Notes under the pieces: model-generated | What the model saw: only the letters and a program-made list of their open reading frames with translations | Database searches by the model: none | What the model was told of the DNA's origin: nothing | NCBI RefSeq assembly: GCF_022347205.1 | Contig: NZ_JAKRNE010000001.1 | Location: 1 to 64,000, forward strand | DNA: 64,000 bases | DNA from: Corynebacterium sp. ACRPO | GTDB taxonomy: Bacteria > Actinomycetota > Actinomycetes > Mycobacteriales > Mycobacteriaceae | Reading direction: 5' to 3' | Shown here: positions 8,457 to 16,991 of the stretch, in pieces | How positions within the stretch are numbered: the first letter of the stretch is position 1 | Layout: each line of letters begins with the position of its first letter | Translations under genes and position numbers: made by a program

Positions 8457-9725
8457 ATGACTGATTCGACCATCCACGCATCCGATATCCAGCAGGCGCA
8501 GGCACGGATTAGCTCGGAAATCGCCCCGACTCCGCTGCAGTACTGCGCCCGGCTGTCGGCCGAGACGGGCTGCGAGGTCTATCTCAAGCGCGAGGATCTG
8601 CAGGACGTGCGTTCCTATAAGATTCGCGGCGCATTAAACGGTATGTCGAATGTTCCCCAGGAAGAGCGCGGCCGGGGAATTGTTACGGCGTCGGCCGGCA
8701 ATCATGCGCAGGGCGTGGCCTATGCCTGCCGCACGATGGGCATTGCCGGCAAGATTTTCGTGCCGGAACCCACGCCGATGCAAAAGCGCGACCGCATCCT
8801 GGTCCACGGCGGCGACCAGGTGGAACTGGTGGTGGTCGGCGCCAACTTCGATGAGGCAGCTGCCGCCGCGCATGCCGACGCCGCCGAGCGCGACGCCACC
8901 TTCATCGAGCCCTTCGACGCCCGCGACACCATCACCGGACAAGGCACCGTCGCGGCGGAGGTTGTGGCACAGCTTTCAGCCAAGGGCAAGTCGCTCGATA
9001 CCATCGTCGTTCCTGTGGGCGGCGGCGGCCTGATTTCTGGCATTACCTCCTACGTGGCGGATATGGCGCCGCAGACCCGGGTGGTGGGTATGGAGCCGGA
9101 AGGGGCGGCGTCGCTAAGAGCGGCGTTTGACCACGGCGGCCCGGTGACGCTGGAGGAGGTCGACCCCTTCGTGGATGGCGCGGCCGTCAAGCGCCTAGGT
9201 GCGCTGCCCTATGAGATTTTGCAGGCCAATCGCGAGCGCCTGAGCTTCGACACCGTGTCCGAGGGCGCAGTGTGCACGGACTTGCTCAATCTGTATCAAA
9301 ATGAGGGCATCATTGCGGAGCCGGCCGGCGCACTGTCGGTGGCGGGCCTGCACCAATTGGACCTGGAACCAGGCTCGACGGTGGTGTGCGTAATTTCCGG
9401 CGGCAATAACGATGTGCTGCGCTACGCCGAAATCATGGAGCGCTCCCTGGTCCACCGCGGCCTGAAGCATTATTTCCTGGTGAATTTCCCGCAGGAGCCG
9501 GGCCAGTTGCGCCACTTCTTGCATGAGATTTTGGGCCCGACCGATGACATCACGCTCTTTGAATATCTCAAGCGCAATAACCGCGAGACGGGCGCTGCGC
9601 TGGTGGGCCTGCAGCTTAGCCGTGCCGAGGATCTCGAGGGCCTGCTAGAGCGCATGGGAGAATCCAAGATTTCGGTGCAGTACCTCAAGCCCGGCACCCC
9701 CGAGTACGAATTCCTCGTGGCCTAA
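8457..9725 (+). CDS. ilvA: Threonine dehydratase (threonine ammonia-lyase)
   Basis: This PLP enzyme deaminates threonine to 2-oxobutanoate, the first committed step to isoleucine. The 422-aa protein has the PLP lysine in SYKIRGA (Lys55), the TASAGNHAQGVA substrate loop, the glycine-rich VPVGGGGLISG phosphate cradle and one C-terminal ACT-like regulatory domain (LVNFPQEPGQLRHFL onward). A single regulatory domain and this length match the corynebacterial, isoleucine-inhibited enzyme. It shares one base with the downstream yigZ gene (TAATG). Confidence 0.95.
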   Translation: MTDSTIHASDIQQAQARISSEIAPTPLQYCARLSAETGCEVYLKREDLQDVRSYKIRGALNGMSNVPQEERGRGIVTASAGNHAQGVAYACRTMGIAGKIFVPEPTPMQKRDRILVHGGDQVELVVVGANFDEAAAAAHADAAERDATFIEPFDARDTITGQGTVAAEVVAQLSAKGKSLDTIVVPVGGGGLISGITSYVADMAPQTRVVGMEPEGAASLRAAFDHGGPVTLEEVDPFVDGAAVKRLGALPYEILQANRERLSFDTVSEGAVCTDLLNLYQNEGIIAEPAGALSVAGLHQLDLEPGSTVVCVISGGNNDVLRYAEIMERSLVHRGLKHYFLVNFPQEPGQLRHFLHEILGPTDDITLFEYLKRNNRETGAALVGLQLSRAEDLEGLLERMGESKISVQYLKPGTPEYEFLVA

Positions 9726-10363
9726 TGCAAGATTCTTATCGTCGCCCAGTAGGCCAGGTCGAACACGAAATTGAAATTAAGCGCTCCCGGTTCATTACCT
9801 TGATTGGTCGCGTTACCAATGAGGAAGAGGCCCGCGCGTTTATCGACGCCGCCCGCAGCCGCTTTCCCGACGCCCGCCACCATTGCTCCGCCTATGTCTA
9901 TCACGTTGATGGCGCGAACCCAGTGGAGCGATCCTCTGATGATGGCGAGCCCTCCGGTACGGCCGGAAAGCCGATGCTAGACGTGGTGAAGGGCTCCGGC
10001 ATGCTCGATGTGTGTGCGGTAGTCGTGCGCTACTTCGGCGGCATCAAGCTGGGCGCCGGCGGGCTGGTGCATGCCTATGGTGGTGCGGTGAGCGAGGCCA
10101 TGGAGAAGGTGCGGTCGGTAACCAGGGCGCGCCGGGAGCTTTATGCCGTGGAGTGCCCACATGCGACGGCCGGGCGGGTAGAGGCGGACCTGCGTGGGCG
10201 CGGTTATGAGATAACCGATACCGCCTATGCGGCCGCGGTCACCTTTACCGTGGCCGTGCACCCAGGCGGGCTGGACGAGCTGGAAGCAACGCTGGCAGCG
10301 ATCTCGCAGGGCCAGCTCGAGGCGGCAGAGGCCGGCAGCGCGTGGGTTGAGGTAGGATCCTGA
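9725..10363 (+). CDS. yigZ: YigZ/IMPACT family protein
   Basis: The 212-aa protein has the UPF0029/IMPACT N-terminal domain, with the signature DDGEPSGTAGKPML followed by VVRYFGGIKLGAGGLVHAYG, and a small C-terminal DUF1949-like domain. The IMPACT family is linked to translation control and RNA binding, but no reaction is established for bacterial YigZ. It is translationally coupled to ilvA through a 1-nt overlap and is followed two bases later by a small membrane protein gene, so all four genes to 10995 look like one operon. Confidence 0.85.
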   Translation: MQDSYRRPVGQVEHEIEIKRSRFITLIGRVTNEEEARAFIDAARSRFPDARHHCSAYVYHVDGANPVERSSDDGEPSGTAGKPMLDVVKGSGMLDVCAVVVRYFGGIKLGAGGLVHAYGGAVSEAMEKVRSVTRARRELYAVECPHATAGRVEADLRGRGYEITDTAYAAAVTFTVAVHPGGLDELEATLAAISQGQLEAAEAGSAWVEVGS

Positions 10364-10365
10364 CC

Positions 10366-10605
10366 ATGAGTATGCAGCAACGACCGAATAACCCCATTGC
10401 GCAGCGCAAGCAGCAGGTGCGCAAGCACTCCCGCAACGCTGTCGTATGCGTGGCCGGCGGCATCGGTGTGGGCGTAGTGCTCGGCGTGCTTTCGGTTAAC
10501 TTCTGGGCCTGGATGCTAATTGGTGCCATCGTCGCCGTCGCAGGTGGCGGCTATAACTGGCTAAAGATCCAGAAAATCGTCAACGAGAACCACAACCAGT
10601 ACTAG
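10366..10605 (+). CDS. Small membrane protein, unknown function
   Basis: The 79-residue protein has a basic N-terminus (KQQVRKHSRN) and two predicted membrane helices (VVCVAGGIGVGVVLGVLSV and WAWMLIGAIVAVAGGGY), ending in a polar tail. I recognise no family. It starts 2 nt after yigZ and its stop TAG directly abuts the ATG of the next gene, which supports it as a real member of the ilvA operon. Confidence 0.7.
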   Translation: MSMQQRPNNPIAQRKQQVRKHSRNAVVCVAGGIGVGVVLGVLSVNFWAWMLIGAIVAVAGGGYNWLKIQKIVNENHNQY

Positions 10606-10995
10606 ATGCCGGCACCGCAACCTAGCGGCCGCCCCGTCAGGATCGATGCCTGGGTGTGGGCCGTTCGCATGTTTAAAACCCGGTCTGCGGCCGCGACCGC
10701 CGTGCGCGCCGGGCACGTAAAGATCAACGGCGAGGCCGTCAAGCCCTCCCAACAGGTGGTGCCGGGCGACCGCGTGCGCGTATGGCGCAACCACCACGAG
10801 CATGACCTCGAGGTTTTAGCGACCGTCGCCAAGCGCGTCGGCGCGCCCGTCGCGCGCACCTGCTACACGGACCATGCGCCACCGCCGCCGCCCAAGGAGT
10901 TTATGCCGTCGGTTCCCGTGCGCCCGCGCGGTGCTGGCCGGCCGACGAAGAAGGAACGCCGCGACATGGAGAAATTCCGCGGCGGTTTCCGGTAA
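10606..10995 (+). CDS. S4-domain RNA-binding protein (Hsp15-like)
   Basis: The 129-aa protein opens with an S4 RNA-binding fold (RIDAWVWAVRMFKTRSAAAT, then VRAGHVKINGEAVKPSQQVVPGDRVRV), as in the Hsp15/YlmH group, and ends in a basic tail (GRPTKKERRDMEKFRGGFR). Hsp15 binds stalled 50S subunits carrying peptidyl-tRNA, so a ribosome-rescue or quality-control role is plausible but inferred. The ATG follows directly on the preceding stop codon. The gene is convergent with the alarmone synthetase; only 22 bp separate the stops and no clear terminator is visible. Confidence 0.85.
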   Translation: MPAPQPSGRPVRIDAWVWAVRMFKTRSAAATAVRAGHVKINGEAVKPSQQVVPGDRVRVWRNHHEHDLEVLATVAKRVGAPVARTCYTDHAPPPPPKEFMPSVPVRPRGAGRPTKKERRDMEKFRGGFR

Positions 10996-11017
10996 GTTGT
11001 CGAAAATTACCGCGCGG

Positions 11018-12016
11018 CTAGTGGACAGCGCGTAGCGCTTTCAGGCGCGCAGTAAGCCGCCGCTTGCGGCCCGGGCGGTCGCCGGATTCGGCGGTGGCCT
11101 CGATGTGTTGCTTGCCAAATTTGTTGAGCAGGAGGTCGTCGATAAGCCGCACCTGGCCGGGGCGGAAACGGTAGCGCATGGCGTCGTGGACGTGGGCAAT
11201 GGCGGTGTCATCCAGCAACTGCTCAAGCTGGCCCAGGTGGCGCACGCCGTTTTGCTCTAGGAGCTCCGCCAAGAAGCGGTAGTGCTCCGAGCGTGAGAGC
11301 GGGAAGCGGTTACCCAAAATGATGGCGAGCACGCCCGGCAGGGTTTCGGCGGTAAGCTCGACGTCCTTGTCGGTTTCTGTATCGGGGGCCTTGAGCGCGG
11401 CGATCTCATCGAATTGCTGGTCTGCAAGCTCGATAAGCCCCGCGGCCAGGGTAAACAGGCGGTCAACTTCCGGCGAGGGCGGGTTCGGTCCCTGTTTATA
11501 GCGGATATCGTGCTCAAACTCCGCCCACGCGTGCTGCAGGACGGTGCGAATTTGCACCTCAAAGGTCCATCCCACGTAGGCGGCGAGCTCTTCCATCGCA
11601 GCCGCGCTATCTTCGGTCACGGTAAGCACCAGGTGGTGGGAGCCGTAGCCAAAGCCGCCGGAAATGCGAGTTTCGGCCGCCTTGTCAACGGAGCGTTCAA
11701 CCTTAAAGGATTCACCAAAAACGCCTAGCGCTTCTGGAATAGCGGTGGAGTGATACAACGTCACACGCACGCCCATCACATCGTGGATCTCTTGCCAGGG
11801 CTGGGGATAGACAAAATCGCCGTTCTCGCGGCGCTTTTTGGCCTTCGCCTTCAGTGAGGGCCAGGTTTTGACGCGGGTAGAGACGCGGTCGAAGATGATG
11901 CCGGCGTCATTGAGGAGGTCCTCGATGGCGGTGCGGAAGTCCACCGCGGCGGTGGGGTGGCTGCGCGCCCAGTCGTGGTACTGATTGCTCAGCCGCGACA
12001 TCCTACTTTCCGGCAT
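11018..12016 (-). CDS. RelA/SpoT-domain small alarmone synthetase
   Basis: The 332-aa protein carries a single (p)ppGpp synthetase domain: the SLKAKAKKRRE basic loop, IHDVMGVRVTLY, FGYGSHHLVL and EVQIRTVLQHAWAEFEHDIRYK with the catalytic Glu of the family. No HD hydrolase, TGS or ACT domain is present, so it would make but not degrade alarmone. Corynebacteria are known to have small alarmone synthetases besides the bifunctional Rel; which one this is cannot be told here. AAAGGAGC precedes the ATG. It follows the 12027-12644 gene by 10 bp and is probably co-transcribed with it. Confidence 0.85.
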   Translation of the reverse strand: MPESRMSRLSNQYHDWARSHPTAAVDFRTAIEDLLNDAGIIFDRVSTRVKTWPSLKAKAKKRRENGDFVYPQPWQEIHDVMGVRVTLYHSTAIPEALGVFGESFKVERSVDKAAETRISGGFGYGSHHLVLTVTEDSAAAMEELAAYVGWTFEVQIRTVLQHAWAEFEHDIRYKQGPNPPSPEVDRLFTLAAGLIELADQQFDEIAALKAPDTETDKDVELTAETLPGVLAIILGNRFPLSRSEHYRFLAELLEQNGVRHLGQLEQLLDDTAIAHVHDAMRYRFRPGQVRLIDDLLLNKFGKQHIEATAESGDRPGRKRRLTARLKALRAVH

Positions 12017-12026
12017 GGTGCTCCTT

Positions 12027-12644
12027 TCATAACTCCCGCGGGAATCCGTTAGACCATACTAGCGGGCGTGGGTGGAGCACGGTGCGATGGCGGGGCACGC
12101 GCGCGACGGCATCGGCGGCCAGCTGGCGGGCATAGGTGTCCGGCAGGTGGGCAAAGGCAAAGAGCGTAGCGGAGTCCGGAACGAGGTAGGTCAGGGAGTG
12201 CGATCGCAAGAGGCGGCGCATGTGCTTGTCCAGCACGGTAAAGGTCTCTGGGTGGGCAATCCAGGAGGAAATCGGTGCGCCGTGGGAGCGGACCTGCAAG
12301 CCACCGAAACGGGCGGCGGAAGGAAGCTCGCAGGCGGCGGGGCGGGTCCAAAAGCGCAGCCCTTGCGAATCGAGTGCGGCGCGCTGCAGGTTATGGGAGG
12401 CGTGGTTCCATGCTCGGCGCGCGGAGATATCCATGTCCGCGAGGCCGCGGTGGCTGAGCCGGCGAAAGGTCTGCTTGCCAGGAAAGACCAGAGCCATGGA
12501 CAGGCTGGGGGAGAGCTGGATGGTGGCGAGGGAGTCGCAGAAGCCGTCGTCAGAAAGCCGCTGTTCTTTCAGCCACGAGCGGGCAAAGAGCGCAGGCAGA
12601 AGGTTTGCGGTGGTGGGACGAGGCGGGCGCAGGGCGACGGTCAC
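12027..12644 (-). CDS. Conserved hypothetical protein, start inside a hairpin
   Basis: The 205-aa protein has no family I recognise. It is Arg/Leu/Ala-rich, appears soluble, and has no signal peptide or membrane helix; it includes ISARRAWNHASHNLQRAAL. It starts with GTG at 12644, with GGAGAAA as the ribosome site 8 nt upstream. Both the ribosome site and the start codon lie in one arm of a 17-bp perfect inverted repeat (12643-12706), so translation from upstream-initiated mRNA should be blocked. It precedes the alarmone synthetase by 10 bp, so the two may share control. Confidence 0.65.
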   Translation of the reverse strand: MTVALRPPRPTTANLLPALFARSWLKEQRLSDDGFCDSLATIQLSPSLSMALVFPGKQTFRRLSHRGLADMDISARRAWNHASHNLQRAALDSQGLRFWTRPAACELPSAARFGGLQVRSHGAPISSWIAHPETFTVLDKHMRRLLRSHSLTYLVPDSATLFAFAHLPDTYARQLAADAVARVPRHRTVLHPRPLVWSNGFPREL

Positions 12645-12706
12645 GGCGGTTTCTCCAGTGTGGCGGTAGGGTGCGGTCGCCTTTATTGGACTGGAGAAAC
12701 CGCCGT
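12643..12706 (-). promoter_or_regulatory. 17-bp perfect inverted repeat that sequesters an SD and start codon
   Basis: Positions 12643-12659 and 12690-12706 are exact reverse complements (17 of 17), with a 30-nt loop. In the minus-strand transcript the downstream arm reads ACTGGAGAAACCGCCGT and contains both the GGAGAAA ribosome site and the first two bases of the GTG start of the 12027-12644 gene. It has no T-run, so it is not a standard terminator. A transcript started in the loop would escape the fold; one from upstream would not. Confidence 0.7.
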
Positions 12707-12722
12707 TTGGTTCCCCGGGGGC

Positions 12723-14054
12723 CTAGAAGGGCGGCTCGGCGTCGAGTTGCAGCTCAGCAAAGAGCTTATCGGCCGGCCAGATGTCGATTTCTTGGCCCTT
12801 GGCCTGCAGCTCCTCCGCGCGCTTTTCCTTGGAGGTTTTCTTGGCCCATTCGCCCACGATGAGCAGGGTGGACTTTTTGGTGACGTTCTTTGCCACTTGG
12901 CCGCCACGCTCGGCGATGCCCTGCCACAGCACGCCCTTATCAAAGGGCTCGAAATCGCCGGTGAGGGTGACGTGCTGGCCGTAGAGTGCGCCTTCCGGGT
13001 CGGCGTCGGGGTTGGGCTCTGGGATTGTGTCCGGGGTGGCGACGGACTGCCACGGGGCGGGCCCGCGGGACTTCTTCTGTGCGGAGCCGGCCGCACGGGT
13101 CTGGTCGCGGAAGTCGGTCCCAGCGCCGAGATCCGCGCCGGAGGTGGGGGCGGTGTGGGCACGTAAGACAGGCAGGATGGCCTCGGAATCGAGGCGGCCC
13201 AAGGTGAATTCGCGTGCGGTGAATAGGTCGCGGATGCTGCCTGTGTGCCCGAAGCGCTCGGCCAAGCGGGCGATGATTTCGCCGGCCGCACGGGCATCCT
13301 CGGTGGCGTCGTGGTGGCTGAAGTCCGGCGCAGACAGGTGGGCGGCGACGGTGGGCAGTTTATGGTTGCGTACCGAAATGACCTTGGCCTTGGAGGCATC
13401 GCGGGACAGCGCGAGGGAGCAGGCCAGCGGCACGGTGGGCACCTCGGCGCCAGCAGTAAGCAGGCCGGAGCGCAGTGCGGTGGAATCAAACTGGGCGTTG
13501 TGCGCGACAAGCACGTCGCCGCCGAGGAAATCGAAGAGCTCCTTGGCGACGTCGGCAAAAGCCGGCGCCCCTTCCACATTGTCCGCGGTAATGCCGTGGA
13601 TGGAGACGTTGATATCCGCGAAGTGCTCGAGGCCTGGTGGAGGGGTGCACAGCCAGGACCGGGAGGCGGTCTCCTGGCCATCGCGGAAGCGCACCGCGCC
13701 TATTTGGCAGATAGAACCCCAGTTGTCGTTGGCCGTTTCCACGTCCACGGCAGTGAAATCAAGGCCGGGGATGGTGGCGGCGGAAGAGGGTGCTTCGCCG
13801 CGCTGTGCGGCGGAAATGGCGCGGGCGACGGCCTGCGGGTCTTGGTGCGGGGCGAAGGCGATAGTGCCGGCGGCGCCCAAGTCTAGGGCGCCGAAGCCGG
13901 TGGGGGTCGGTTCACTCACGTGCACGGTGTCGATGGACTCAAGCGGGATATCTTCAGTGGCGGGGGCACCGAGGCTGGTAGCCAGCAGGGTGCGGTGGAG
14001 CACGAGTTTATCCGCTGTGACATCGATGAGTACGCCGTGCGCGGGAAATGACAC
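12723..14054 (-). CDS. DEDDh 3'-5' exonuclease with C-terminal BRCT domain
   Basis: The protein (about 443 aa) has three parts. An N-terminal region of about 90 residues resembles a PH-like DUF4429 fold (VSFPAHGVLIDVTADKLVLHR). A DnaQ-type exonuclease follows, with FTAVDVETAND (Exo I), HNAQFDSTALRSG (Exo II) and HHDATEDARAAGEI (Exo III, His and Asp). The C-terminal BRCT domain includes GQHVTLTGDFEPFDKGVLW and TLLIVGEWAKKTSKE. A role in repair or DNA end trimming fits. I chose the GTG at 14054, with AGAAAGG upstream; an earlier in-frame start at 14093 would overlap glgX. Confidence 0.85.
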   Translation of the reverse strand: MSFPAHGVLIDVTADKLVLHRTLLATSLGAPATEDIPLESIDTVHVSEPTPTGFGALDLGAAGTIAFAPHQDPQAVARAISAAQRGEAPSSAATIPGLDFTAVDVETANDNWGSICQIGAVRFRDGQETASRSWLCTPPPGLEHFADINVSIHGITADNVEGAPAFADVAKELFDFLGGDVLVAHNAQFDSTALRSGLLTAGAEVPTVPLACSLALSRDASKAKVISVRNHKLPTVAAHLSAPDFSHHDATEDARAAGEIIARLAERFGHTGSIRDLFTAREFTLGRLDSEAILPVLRAHTAPTSGADLGAGTDFRDQTRAAGSAQKKSRGPAPWQSVATPDTIPEPNPDADPEGALYGQHVTLTGDFEPFDKGVLWQGIAERGGQVAKNVTKKSTLLIVGEWAKKTSKEKRAEELQAKGQEIDIWPADKLFAELQLDAEPPF

Positions 14055-14067
14055 GAGGGGCCTTTCT

Positions 14068-16278
14068 CTAGGAATCGAAAACGGGCGGTTCAACCTGACG
14101 CAAGATCAGCGTAGAACGCGGCTGCACCGTGATCGTACCCTCTGCCTCAATAAGGGTTTCCTCCGCGGGGTAACCGCCGGAATCGGCGGTATCGACCATC
14201 AGCCGCCACGTAGCGCCGAGATCCTTGGTGGGCAGGGTGAACTCGATTTCGCCGTCGTGGGAGTTAAAAATCATGATGAAGGAATCATCGGTGATGCGCT
14301 CGCCGCGGGAGGTGGTTTCCGTGATGGCATTGCCATTGAGGTAGACCATAAGGGCGCGGCCGAAGTCGTGGTCCCAGTCGTCCTGGGTCATCAGGCGGCC
14401 CGAAGGAACCAGCCAGGCGATATCGCGTTCCTTCACATCCGCGCCGAGCGGGCCGCCGGCGAGGAAGCGCTTGCGGCGGAAGACGGGGTGGTGGTTGCGG
14501 ATGGCCAGGACGCGCTTGGTAAAGCCCAGCATCGCGGCGGATTTTTCCTCCTCCAGCATGGACCAGTCCATCCATGACAGCTCGTTGTCCTGGCAATAGA
14601 CGTTGTTATTGCCGTCTTGCGTGCGGCCAAATTCATCGCCATGCGAGAGCATGGGAGTGCCTTGGGAAAGCAGGAGAGTGGTCAGGAAGTTGCGGGTCTG
14701 GCGGCGGCGCAGCTTGCGGATATCGTCGTTATCGGTGGGGCCTTCCTCGCCACAGTTCCAGGAGCGGTTGAAGGATTCGCCGTCGCGGTTGTCCTCGCCG
14801 TTGGCCTCGTTGTGCTTGTCGTTATAGGAAACAAGGTCGCGCAGGGTAAAGCCATCGTGGGCGGTGATGAAGTTGATGGAGGCGGTGGGGCGGCGGTCAT
14901 TATCGGCATAGAGATCCGAAGAGCCGGTCAGGCGGGAGGCGAATTCACCCAGGGTGGCGGGCTCGCCGCGCCAGAAGTCGCGCACGGTATCGCGGTACTT
15001 GCCATTCCATTCGCTCCAAATGGGCGGGAAGTTGCCCACTTGGTAGCCATCGTGGCCGATGTCCCAGGGTTCGGCGATGAGCTTGACCTGGCTGACAATA
15101 GGGTCTTGCTGGACTAGGTCGAAGAAGGTGGCGAGCTTGTCGACGTCGTCAAGCTCCCGCGCCAAGGTCGCCGCCAGGTCGAAGCGGAAGCCATCGACGC
15201 GCATCTCCGTAACCCAGTAGCGCAGTGAGTCCATAATCAGCTGCAGCGAGTGCGGGTGGCGGACATTGAGGGAATTGCCGGTTCCGGTGTAATCCATGTA
15301 ATGGGCCTCATCGCCCTCGACGAGGCGATAGTAGGCGCCATTATCGATGCCGCGAAAGGCAATGGTCGGGCCCATGTGGTTGCCCTCGGCGGTGTGGTTA
15401 TAAACCACATCGAGGATGACCTCGATGCCGGCCTCGTGGAAGGCGCGGACCATGGTCTTGAACTCGGAGACCACCTCGCCTGGCTTCTTAGCAAAGGCAT
15501 AGTCATGGTGTGGGGCGAAAAAGCCGAAGGTGTTATAGCCCCAGTAGTTACGCAGGCCTAGGTTGCGCAGGCGATCGTCCTGCAGGAATTGGTGGACGGG
15601 CATGAGCTCAACGGTGGTAACGCCAAGCTCTTTGAAGTAGTTAATGACGGCCGGGTGTGCCATGCCCGCGTAGGTACCGCGGAGCTCTTCCGGCACGTCG
15701 GGGTGGGTCATGGTCATGCCCTTAACGTGGGTTTCGTAGATGACCTTTTCGTTATCGGGAATATGGGGGCGGTGGTCGCTGCGCCAGTCAAAGAAGGGGT
15801 TAATCACCACAGACAACATGGTGTGGCCCAGCGAGTCTTCTTCGTTGCGGCCGGTGCCGGGTTCCTCGGCGTGGATGTCATAGGAGTAGAGGGAGGCATC
15901 GCCGTCGAATTCGCCGTCGAAGGCGCGGGCATAAGGATCGACAAGGAGCTTGGAAGGGTCGCAGCGCAGGCCGTTTTCTGGTTCATAGGGGCCATAGACG
16001 CGGTAGCCGTAGCGCTGGCCAGGGGTGACATTGGGGAGGTAAATATGCCACACATGGGCGGTGACCTCCGACATTTCGATGCGGTCTTCGTTGCCTTCCT
16101 TATCAATGAGGCAGAGCTCGACCTTGTCCGCTACTTCCGAAAAAAGGGCGAAGTTGGTGCCGGATCCATCAAAGGTGGATCCCAGTGGGGTGGGTTTGCC
16201 GGGCCAGATTTGGCGGCCGTAGCGCTCGGTGGGCGTGGGGACTGCGTCCATGGCGGGAGTGTTCATGCCCACGAGCAT
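14068..16278 (-). CDS. glgX: Glycogen debranching enzyme GlgX
   Basis: This GH13 isoamylase-type enzyme removes the short branches left by glycogen phosphorylase. The 736-aa product has an N-terminal CBM48-like region ([20 protein letters not shown]) and a (beta/alpha)8 barrel with the catalytic set in [11 protein letters not shown] (Asp nucleophile), [10 protein letters not shown] (Glu acid/base) and [13 protein letters not shown] (third Asp). The ATG at 16278 is favoured by AGAAAG 5 nt upstream; a GTG at 16284 and an ATG at 16266 are also in frame. Glycogen phosphorylase lies about 20 kb away in this window. Confidence 0.95.
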   Translation of the reverse strand: MLVGMNTPAMDAVPTPTERYGRQIWPGKPTPLGSTFDGSGTNFALFSEVADKVELCLIDKEGNEDRIEMSEVTAHVWHIYLPNVTPGQRYGYRVYGPYEPENGLRCDPSKLLVDPYARAFDGEFDGDASLYSYDIHAEEPGTGRNEEDSLGHTMLSVVINPFFDWRSDHRPHIPDNEKVIYETHVKGMTMTHPDVPEELRGTYAGMAHPAVINYFKELGVTTVELMPVHQFLQDDRLRNLGLRNYWGYNTFGFFAPHHDYAFAKKPGEVVSEFKTMVRAFHEAGIEVILDVVYNHTAEGNHMGPTIAFRGIDNGAYYRLVEGDEAHYMDYTGTGNSLNVRHPHSLQLIMDSLRYWVTEMRVDGFRFDLAATLARELDDVDKLATFFDLVQQDPIVSQVKLIAEPWDIGHDGYQVGNFPPIWSEWNGKYRDTVRDFWRGEPATLGEFASRLTGSSDLYADNDRRPTASINFITAHDGFTLRDLVSYNDKHNEANGEDNRDGESFNRSWNCGEEGPTDNDDIRKLRRRQTRNFLTTLLLSQGTPMLSHGDEFGRTQDGNNNVYCQDNELSWMDWSMLEEEKSAAMLGFTKRVLAIRNHHPVFRRKRFLAGGPLGADVKERDIAWLVPSGRLMTQDDWDHDFGRALMVYLNGNAITETTSRGERITDDSFIMIFNSHDGEIEFTLPTKDLGATWRLMVDTADSGGYPAEETLIEAEGTITVQPRSTLILRQVEPPVFDS

Positions 16279-16287
16279 AACCACTTT

Positions 16288-16827
16288 CTAGGCGCCGGCG
16301 CCGTGCGTAAGTCCAGCGTTAATAATGCGTACGCCGCGTATAAGGTCTGCGCGATAATCTGTGACCGGAGACTCACCGGTGGTTTCTGCAAGCTGGCGTT
16401 GGGACTGTTCCATTAAGGTGGCGCCGAGCACGAGGTGAATGGCGGAGAGCGCGGCGGCGCGGTGGGCGCTGTCGGCAGCAAGGGTGCTGCGCGTGGCGGC
16501 AGCGGTGAAGGCCGTCAAGAGGCGGTCCCAGGCAGGGGCCTGCGGGAGGGAGAGGCCGGCAATGACTACCTCGGCGCCGTCGCGGCGGGCGAGCAGCAAA
16601 TCACGGAGGTTGAGGCTGATGTCTTCGAGAGACTCCCCAGAAACGGGGGAGATAATCTCCTCTGCTAGGGCTGCAATGAGCGCTTGCTTATTGGCAATGT
16701 GCCAGTAGAGTGCGCTGGGGGCAACGCCGAGGGAGGAAGCAACGCGGCGCATGGTGACGTCCCCAAGCCCATAGGAATCAAGCAGGGAAAGCGCGGCGCC
16801 GATAATACTCTCGCGATTTATGTGCAC
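16288..16827 (-). CDS. TetR-family transcriptional regulator
   Basis: The 179-aa protein has an N-terminal TetR helix-turn-helix (NRESIIGAALSLLDSYGL, then MRRVASSLGVAPSALYWHI) and a divergent ligand-binding C-terminus of the TetR_C type. The start is GTG at 16827, with TACAAT 7 nt upstream and no ribosome site, which fits a leaderless mRNA. It sits 9 bp upstream of glgX on the same strand and is divergent from the lipoprotein gene. Its ligand and targets are unknown; either neighbour could be regulated. Confidence 0.85.
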   Translation of the reverse strand: MHINRESIIGAALSLLDSYGLGDVTMRRVASSLGVAPSALYWHIANKQALIAALAEEIISPVSGESLEDISLNLRDLLLARRDGAEVVIAGLSLPQAPAWDRLLTAFTAAATRSTLAADSAHRAAALSAIHLVLGATLMEQSQRQLAETTGESPVTDYRADLIRGVRIINAGLTHGAGA

Positions 16828-16834
16828 CTTGGCA

Positions 16835-16840
16835 ATTGTA
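16835..16840 (-). promoter_or_regulatory. Candidate -10 box for leaderless TetR gene
   Basis: On the minus strand TACAAT is followed after 7 nt by the GTG start at 16827, with no Shine-Dalgarno sequence between. The -35 region is not recognisable. Confidence 0.4.
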
Positions 16841-16991
16841 CGGACTTGGCCGGGCGGGACGGTAGTTCACAGGTTCTTTTAACGGAGTCTCAATGTCATT
16901 TCCATCGTCGGGTTGTTAGTATTGCGAAGACAAATAAGAGGCCGCTCTTGGGGTGGCTTCACATTCGCAAGATTGATTCAGGAGCTTTCCC

